From: an archaeon
GTDB lineage: Archaea > Iainarchaeota > Iainarchaeia > Iainarchaeales > GCA-2688035
DNA length: 10,576 nt
Assembly (NCBI GenBank): GCA_030745815.1
Contig: JASLNX010000026.1
Span: 1 to 10,576, forward strand
Direction: 5' to 3'
Below are positions 6,865 through 10,576 of the stretch, piece after piece. A program made the position numbers and the translations under genes. Position 1 is the first letter of the stretch. Each line of letters opens with the position of its first letter. The notes under the pieces are model-generated. The model was not told the origin of the DNA. It saw nothing but the letters and a program-made list of their open reading frames with translations, and made no database searches.

Positions 6865-6884
6865 CATTTTAATCCTTATCTATT

Positions 6885-7451
6885 GTGATGATCACTCTCG
6901 CTTTGACTGGAAACATCGCTTCAGGCAAGAGTACCTTGCTAAAATTCTTCAAGAGCAACGACATTGCAACAGTTGACGCAGACAAAATAGTCGACTCGTT
7001 GTACAAGGAGCCTGAGGTGCAGGAAAAGATTTCGTCTCTGTTTGGAACATTTGATCGAAAGGAAATCGCGTCAGTGGCTTTTTCTTCTGAAAAGATGAAG
7101 CGGGAGCTCGAAGAGATTCTTCATCCGCTGGTTGTGTCAGAAATAAAAAAAACTTTTTCAAAGCTTGCTGCCAAAAACCAGGGGATAGTGGTTGTTGAGA
7201 TTCCTCTTTTGTTTGAGGCTGGCCTTTCAGGAATGTTTGATAAGATTATTGTGGTGCACTCAACGCGCGAGAAACAGATTGAAAGGTTGGCAAAGCAAGG
7301 CCTTAGTAGGGAAGATGCAATTGCAAGAATTGATTCACAGCTTTCAAGCGATGAAAAGGTTAAAAAAGCCGATTTTGTAATAGATAATAACAGCGATATT
7401 GAGGCCGCACTAAAGCAGGCTGAAAAAATTATTAGTGAGTTAAATGGGTAA
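6885..7451 (+). CDS. coaE: Dephospho-CoA kinase, bacterial CoaE type
   Basis: CoaE phosphorylates the 3'-hydroxyl of dephospho-CoA with ATP, the last step of CoA synthesis, in the cytosol. The protein has 188 residues from GTG 6885, or 187 from the adjacent ATG at 6888, which I prefer because it gives the usual short M-I-T-L start; bacterial enzymes are about 200 residues. Visible features are the P-loop TGNIASGKS, the VDADKIV substrate motif, EEILHPLV, the family strand VVVEIPLLFEAGL and the lid region QIERLAKQGLSREDAIARI, ending with DFVIDNN. The P-loop has Asn where Gly is common. Archaea usually use an unrelated GTP-dependent dephospho-CoA kinase, so this gene looks acquired from bacteria (inference). 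It overlaps coaD by 8 nt and is divergent from the glycosyltransferase gene. Confidence 0.93.
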   Translation: MMITLALTGNIASGKSTLLKFFKSNDIATVDADKIVDSLYKEPEVQEKISSLFGTFDRKEIASVAFSSEKMKRELEEILHPLVVSEIKKTFSKLAAKNQGIVVVEIPLLFEAGLSGMFDKIIVVHSTREKQIERLAKQGLSREDAIARIDSQLSSDEKVKKADFVIDNNSDIEAALKQAEKIISELNG

Positions 7452-7929
7452 ACGAATTGCAATCTATCCTGGAACATTTGATCCAATTACTTTGGGTCAC
7501 TTGGATGTGGTTGAAAGGGGCACAAAGCTTTTTGACAAGGTGATTGTTGCTATTACAACAAACCAGAAAAAAAAGCCATTGTTTTCTATGAAGGAAAGGC
7601 TTGTTCTTGCAAAAGAGGCTTTTAAGAAATATCCAAGAGTAGAGGTTGATTCCTTTAACACTCTTTTAGTTGATTATGCCAAAAAGAAAAGGTGCAAAGT
7701 TATTTTGCGAGGGCTTCGTGAGCTTTCAGATTTTGAGCGTGAATTCCAGCATGCTATTGTTAATCGAAAACTTGCAGGAAGTACTGAAACTGTTTTTATT
7801 ATGACTTCGGCCAAATACTTTTATCTTAACAGTAGTGTAGTAAAAGAGGTTGCGTCTCTTGGTGGAAAGCTTGATTGCTTTGTTCCAAAGGCTGTTGAGG
7901 CTGCTCTTAGAAAAAAATTCAGAAAATAG
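7444..7929 (+). CDS. coaD: Phosphopantetheine adenylyltransferase, bacterial CoaD type
   Basis: CoaD transfers AMP from ATP to 4'-phosphopantetheine, giving dephospho-CoA, the substrate of the adjacent CoaE. The 161 residues match the compact bacterial enzyme in length and motifs: IAIYPGTFDPITLGHLDVVE with T11 and H19 of the nucleotidyltransferase T/HxGH motif, a lysine-rich loop at 42-44, LRGLRELSDFEREFQ with R89, R92 and E100, and YLNSSVVKEVASLGG (127-141) near the end. Archaeal PPAT is a distinct family that does not read like this, so a bacterial origin is likely. The ATG at 7444 overlaps the end of coaE by 8 nt and is preceded by GTGAG, suggesting translational coupling. Having both last-step enzymes as one bacterial-type pair implies joint acquisition or inheritance. 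The stop is TAG. Confidence 0.95.
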   Translation: MGKRIAIYPGTFDPITLGHLDVVERGTKLFDKVIVAITTNQKKKPLFSMKERLVLAKEAFKKYPRVEVDSFNTLLVDYAKKKRCKVILRGLRELSDFEREFQHAIVNRKLAGSTETVFIMTSAKYFYLNSSVVKEVASLGGKLDCFVPKAVEAALRKKFRK

Positions 7930-7966
7930 CCTTTCTTACCTTATGGTAGCTGATTTTACAGAAACC

Positions 7967-7994
7967 TTTTTAAAGCAGAAACAGGGTTATATAG
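7967..7994 (+). promoter_or_regulatory. Candidate TATA boxes for the pilin-like gene
   Basis: Two candidates are visible: TTTTTAAA at 7967-7974, preceded by purines that could be a BRE, and TTATATAG at 7987-7994. They would start transcription near 7995 or 8016, giving a leader of about 70 or 50 nt. Either way the mRNA has a true leader, unlike most operon-first genes here. Confidence 0.45.
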
Positions 7995-7997
7995 TAG

Positions 7998-8012
7998 AAT
8001 TGCCTAGCAATT
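7998..8012 (+). repeat. Inverted repeat in the pilin-like gene leader
   Basis: AATTGC and GCAATT are perfect inverted arms of 6 nt around a CTA centre. If transcription starts near 7995 this hairpin would cap the mRNA 5' end, which could protect it from decay; otherwise it may be an operator at the start site. Confidence 0.4.
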
Positions 8013-8051
8013 AACACTTATCATTGTTGGGGTCTTAACGAAAAAACTAAA

Positions 8052-8057
8052 AGGAGG
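8052..8057 (+). promoter_or_regulatory. Strong Shine-Dalgarno for the pilin-like gene
   Basis: AGGAGG lies 8 nt ahead of ATG 8066 and 5 nt ahead of GTG 8063. It is the strongest ribosome binding site in the window and argues for heavy translation. The spacing favours the ATG. Confidence 0.7.
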
Positions 8058-8062
8058 GAAAC

Positions 8063-8548
8063 GTGATGGATAATAAAGGACAATCAGCACTTGAGTACCT
8101 AATGACTTACGGCTGGGCATTGATTGTAATCGCAATCGTAATTGGTGTACTTATCATTGTAACTGAAGAGCACATTCCAACTAGTAGCACTAGTGGCGGA
8201 GTAATTTGCCAGAGTGGAAGTCCACAGATGGTTCTCAAGGAAACATCGTTCAATCCAGGTACTGATGGAGTAGGATTCACACTACAGAACGCTACAGGCG
8301 GATCAGTTGTACTTGTTGCAGACTGTGTTGGAGCTGCTGCAGTTGACGGAACCTATATTACAGATAGTTCAGGAGTAGCCGAGTGTACTGCAGGAACCAT
8401 AACAAACGGTGGAACATTCATTGTGACAACTCTTGACGCTGCCGCATCTGGAACAGGATCGTTTACAGGTGGAACAGCAACTGTGGGTTACACAACTGCT
8501 GGCGGATTATCTGCAAGTGTTACAGTAAATTGTTCGGGAACAATCTAA
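8063..8548 (+). CDS. Pilin-like protein with class III signal peptide
   Basis: This is a probable type IV pilin or archaellin-like filament subunit. The N-terminus NKG-QSALEYLMTYGW is the archaeal class III signal, expected to be cut after Gly 6 by a prepilin peptidase (EppA/PibD type), and is followed by a hydrophobic helix (about 17-33) that would form the filament core. The rest is a Thr/Gly/Ser/Ala-rich globular part with only one Lys and with four cysteines (49, 88, 108, 157) that could form two disulfides outside the cell. The 161 residues count from GTG 8063; ATG 8066 (160 residues) is the better start given the AGGAGG spacing. Its GGA/ACA/GTA-rich codon use differs from its neighbours, as expected for a highly expressed or exported protein. 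No ATPase or platform gene adjoins it except the partial TadC/ArlJ-like membrane gene opposite. Whether the filament is a pilus or an archaellum is not decidable here. Confidence 0.9.
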   Translation: MMDNKGQSALEYLMTYGWALIVIAIVIGVLIIVTEEHIPTSSTSGGVICQSGSPQMVLKETSFNPGTDGVGFTLQNATGGSVVLVADCVGAAAVDGTYITDSSGVAECTAGTITNGGTFIVTTLDAAASGTGSFTGGTATVGYTTAGGLSASVTVNCSGTI

Positions 8549-8558
8549 CATCATTGAT

Positions 8559-8582
8559 TTTCCCCTTCTTTTTCTTTTTTTT
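8559..8582 (+). terminator. T-rich terminator after the pilin-like gene
   Basis: The + strand after the pilin-like stop has TTTT, TTTTT and a run of eight T within about 24 nt, broken mainly by C. This is a typical U-rich archaeal termination tract without a hairpin. Confidence 0.55.
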
Positions 8583-8614
8583 AAAACACTCTAGCGAGAG
8601 CTTTCTACAACAAG

Positions 8615-8634
8615 TTTCATTAATTATAATGAAA
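8615..8634 (-). repeat. 8-bp inverted repeat over the membrane-gene stop
   Basis: TTTCATTA and TAATGAAA are perfect inverted arms around ATTA, spanning the TAA stop at 8624-8626. The overlapping GAAATATTTC (8631-8640) is itself palindromic. It could end or protect the membrane-gene transcript, but the low GC content makes it a weak hairpin. Confidence 0.3.
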
Positions 8635-8992
8635 TATTTCCAAACGCTTGCTGTACAAGCGTTCTTACAATAAAGAATAGGGCGAAAGCTACCGCTAGCA
8701 TTATGGGAATATATTTCACGCCACGCGTTTCTTTACCATTTGTTATCACGCCAAGCGTTAGCGAGGCAAAAATGCAGGTCACAAACAGAGCAACCCTGGA
8801 AAACAGTACAACAAAGTCTTCTGTTATTGCGCTTTCTGAAATTCCGATTAACCCAAGTATTGGGTTTTTTGCGCTGTACTCTGCCATTTGCTCAGGAGTA
8901 ATGTTTAAGTCAGCTGTTTGTGAGGATAGAACGCCTACAATATAGCTGCTTATTCCAAATAGTGCTGGCGCGCCACCCGCCTTGCCAAACAC
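8624..8992 (-). CDS. Small membrane protein resembling the TadC/ArlJ C-terminus
   Basis: This 122-residue protein has a weak hydrophobic segment (about 8-23), a polar loop of about 35 residues, and two clear membrane helices (60-84 and 94-112) joined by GVITNGKETRGVKYIP. The order helix, long loop, helix, G-x-GK/E-x-G-lKY turn, helix is how the C-terminal part of archaeal TadC/ArlJ (type II secretion F-like platform) proteins ends, from memory of the family. A complete platform protein has two such units and is much longer, and a stop lies only two codons upstream of the GTG start (8990-8992). It is therefore either a lone C-terminal module, a decayed remnant, or a separate small membrane protein. 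It converges on the pilin-like gene. A minus-strand TATA-like stretch at 9017-9029 is suitably placed for a near-leaderless start. Confidence 0.7.
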   Translation of the reverse strand: MFGKAGGAPALFGISSYIVGVLSSQTADLNITPEQMAEYSAKNPILGLIGISESAITEDFVVLFSRVALFVTCIFASLTLGVITNGKETRGVKYIPIMLAVAFALFFIVRTLVQQAFGNISL

Positions 8993-8997
8993 ATATC

Positions 8998-9003
8998 TTT
9001 AAA
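8998..9003 (+). promoter_or_regulatory. TATA box for the transglutaminase-like gene
   Basis: TTTAAA is centred about 28 nt ahead of ATG 9029, consistent with a leaderless mRNA. No Shine-Dalgarno motif is present. Confidence 0.5.
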
Positions 9004-9016
9004 GCGATTTTCAGCC

Positions 9017-9029
9017 TATTTAGTATAAA
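9017..9029 (-). promoter_or_regulatory. TATA-like box for the small membrane gene
   Basis: On the minus strand TTTATACTAAATA lies about 30 nt ahead of GTG 8992. It touches the start codon of the opposite gene, so the two divergent promoters interlock within about 36 nt and may compete. Confidence 0.35.
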
Positions 9030-9625
9030 TGCCGTCACCAGAGGGTAGAAAAGAGGTTCAGCTAAAGCTTTACAAAATGCTTCTTCAAAAATACAGCGAT
9101 CTAATTAATGAACACGAAAAGCGCACAATTGGTGAAATAAAGGGCTTGGTTAATGGTGAGGACTTAACAATTCAGTCCATTTTAACTGATTTAAAGCCTG
9201 AAAACTACAATTTTGAAAAGGATTACATTGAAACCGCAAAAAAGGTTTTTGAATTTGTAACTAGTGAAATAAAGTTTGTTGACCCAGGGCTCAATCTTAA
9301 CTACTGGCTTTCTCCAAAAGAGATTTTCTTATCTCACGTTTCTGATGATGAAGACTTAGCAGTTTTTCTATGTTCCTTGCTTCTTGCGCTTGAAGACGAA
9401 AATGCAGTAATTTTAGTGTGCGAGTTGGACAATCTTAAAACCCACGCAGTTGTTGTTACTGAATCAAAAGAAAAGTTTACTTTGCTTGACCCAAGCCAAG
9501 GCCACGATTTTAACGAGTTTAGTGGAGAACGAGAAGACGTTTTGCAAAAGTACTCTTTCGGAGGCGCAAAAATAAAGCGCTTGCTCTACAAATTCAATCA
9601 CTCAACCTACGAGCAGTTTGTGTAA
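9029..9625 (+). CDS. Transglutaminase-like protein lacking the catalytic Cys
   Basis: The 198-residue protein carries a transglutaminase/papain-like core at about 66-160. A helix (YIETAKKVFEFVTSEIKFV) is followed by LSPKEIFLSHVSDDEDLAVFLCSLLLAL (94-121), THAVVV with His139 and LLDPSQG with Asp154. In active members of this archaeal group the helix starts G-D-C-E-D; here it reads S-D-D-E-D, so the nucleophile position is Asp107 (9347-9349). His and Asp are retained. The Cys-to-Asp change needs two base changes, so a single sequencing error is unlikely. The protein is probably a binding or scaffold pseudoenzyme rather than a protease or cross-linker; C115 and C131 lie elsewhere in the fold and are unlikely substitutes. 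The first 60 residues are helical and unassigned. No signal peptide is seen, so it is cytosolic. Its stop is 9 nt from the convergent kinase stop. Confidence 0.8.
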   Translation: MPSPEGRKEVQLKLYKMLLQKYSDLINEHEKRTIGEIKGLVNGEDLTIQSILTDLKPENYNFEKDYIETAKKVFEFVTSEIKFVDPGLNLNYWLSPKEIFLSHVSDDEDLAVFLCSLLLALEDENAVILVCELDNLKTHAVVVTESKEKFTLLDPSQGHDFNEFSGEREDVLQKYSFGGAKIKRLLYKFNHSTYEQFV

Positions 9626-9634
9626 AACAATAAG

Positions 9635-10561
9635 TTATGTATACTTCTTTGCTCTTTTTTTAGTAAGAAGATTGTTTTTTGCTCCCATTTCAACAAGAAC
9701 AGCTTCAGCATTTCTTGTTCCAAGGGTAAGCGCTTTGCCAATTCCTTTTCCTCGAATTATTGCGGTTAAAAATCCTGAGTTAAAAGCGTCTCCTGCGCCT
9801 GTTGAATCCTTTACTCTTATCTTTCTTGTTTTTTCAGTGTAAATTTTTTCCCCATCAAAGGCCTTGCTTCCTTTTGACCCAAGAGTTATTACTGTGGTTG
9901 GTCCAAACTTTTGCAATGCCTTAAGCATGTCTACGGCTCCTTTCTTTTTGGTTAAAAGTTTTGCCTCTTCCCCGTTCAAGAAAACAAGGTCTGCTTTTTT
10001 AAGAAGCGGCCCCAGTTTTTTTAACCCTTGAGCTATCTCGCTCTTTCCCGGGGTCCAAGCAATCTTTACTCCCTTCTTTTTTGCAAACGAAAAAATCTTT
10101 CTAAGAAGTGACGCTTTGCTGTGAAAGCTGCTTACATAAAACCACTTTGCTTTTCCAAGTTTTCTCCAATTAATGTGGCTTTCTTTTTTCAAGTGGGTTG
10201 TTGCTCCGCCGTAGGTAAAAATTATCCGGTCATACCCTTTTCCTGTAACTATTGCGCTGTAAGCCGTGTTAAATTTTGGAAGCTTTACAATTAAAGAAAC
10301 ATCAATTTTTTCTCTCTTAAGTTCTTTTAGAATTGTTTCTGCAGTTTCATCTTTTCCAAGAGCTGCTAAGATTCCGGTTTTAAGACCAAGTCGTGAAAAT
10401 GAAACAGCTGAGTTTGTTGCGCCGCCGCCTGTTGCATAAAAGATGCTTTTTGCTTCTTGCTTACTTCCACAGGGGAGAATTATGCAGCCCTTGTTTTTTT
10501 TCCCAGGAATTTCAATGAAAACATCTTGGGTTGCGTTTCCAATACTTACAACGTCAAACAT
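9635..10561 (-). CDS. PfkB-family carbohydrate/nucleoside kinase
   Basis: The 308-residue protein is a full-length ribokinase-fold kinase that phosphorylates a sugar, nucleoside or sugar phosphate with a nucleotide donor in the cytosol. It opens MFDVVSIGNATQDVFIEI with the substrate-side Asp13. The N-terminal PfkB signature follows as GGGATNSAVSFSRLG (45-59). The C-terminal signature DSTGAGDAFNSGF begins at 252, with anion-hole GAG and catalytic base Asp258. NGEEAKLL and VITLGSKGS between them are the usual nucleotide-side motifs. A Cys-containing insert at about 20-38 follows the first strand. Substrate cannot be read from sequence; ribokinase, adenosine or cytidine kinase and archaeal sugar kinases are all possible. 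It is rich in Lys. ATG 10559-10561 is preceded by only 15 visible bases, so its promoter lies outside the window. Confidence 0.92.
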   Translation of the reverse strand: MFDVVSIGNATQDVFIEIPGKKNKGCIILPCGSKQEAKSIFYATGGGATNSAVSFSRLGLKTGILAALGKDETAETILKELKREKIDVSLIVKLPKFNTAYSAIVTGKGYDRIIFTYGGATTHLKKESHINWRKLGKAKWFYVSSFHSKASLLRKIFSFAKKKGVKIAWTPGKSEIAQGLKKLGPLLKKADLVFLNGEEAKLLTKKKGAVDMLKALQKFGPTTVITLGSKGSKAFDGEKIYTEKTRKIRVKDSTGAGDAFNSGFLTAIIRGKGIGKALTLGTRNAEAVLVEMGAKNNLLTKKRAKKYT

Positions 10562-10576
10562 TTAATCAGATAATCT

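Noticed and set aside
7937..7948. Hairpin terminator after coaD (TACC/GGTA arms)
   Set aside because: Only four base pairs and no T-run follows, so it is not distinguishable from chance.
8590..8601. CTCT/AGAG inverted repeat between the convergent genes
   Set aside because: A four-base stem is too short to support a claim.

Overview
The window reads as AT-rich chromosomal DNA of an archaeon, most likely a small-genome DPANN-type lineage (the phylum is inference). Archaeal signs are a class III (archaellin/pilin) signal peptide, a KaiC/RAD55-like ATPase pair, an archaeal-style TadC/ArlJ-like membrane segment, and TATA boxes 24-29 nt ahead of start codons, as expected for leaderless mRNAs. Genes inside operons tend to have Shine-Dalgarno-like sites instead. 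Several enzymes look bacterial in type: the CoA enzymes CoaE and CoaD, and a GT4 glycosyltransferase. No intact gene here ends in TGA; stops are TAA or TAG.

Layout. 1-1392 (+): C-terminal half of pyruvate, phosphate dikinase, entering from the left. 1409-2616 (-): a two-gene unit, a Cas4-like Fe-S PD-(D/E)XK nuclease followed by a small very basic protein. 2659-3948 (+): a divergent coiled-coil protein. 3949-5332 (-): a KaiC-like ATPase and a downstream paralogue without a P-loop whose frame carries one internal TGA. 5414-5533 (-): a candidate small structured RNA with its own promoter and U-rich end. 5583-6743 (-): a GT4 glycosyltransferase. 6885-7929 (+): coaE and coaD, overlapping, the last two steps of CoA synthesis. 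8063-8548 (+): a pilin-like class III signal peptide protein with a strong ribosome binding site. 8624-8992 (-): a 122-residue membrane protein resembling only the C-terminal part of TadC/ArlJ. 9029-9625 (+): a transglutaminase-like protein with Asp at the catalytic Cys position. 9635-10561 (-): a PfkB-family sugar or nucleoside kinase.

Genes are tightly packed: convergent pairs are separated by 16, 0 and 9 nt. The functions are mixed (central carbon metabolism, CoA synthesis, glycosylation, surface filaments, nucleic-acid handling), and no mobile element, CRISPR array or tRNA was found. The observations most worth checking are the candidate structured RNA at 5421-5503, the single in-frame TGA at 4492-4494, the transglutaminase-like pseudoenzyme, and the pilin beside a lone TadC/ArlJ-like C-terminal module.
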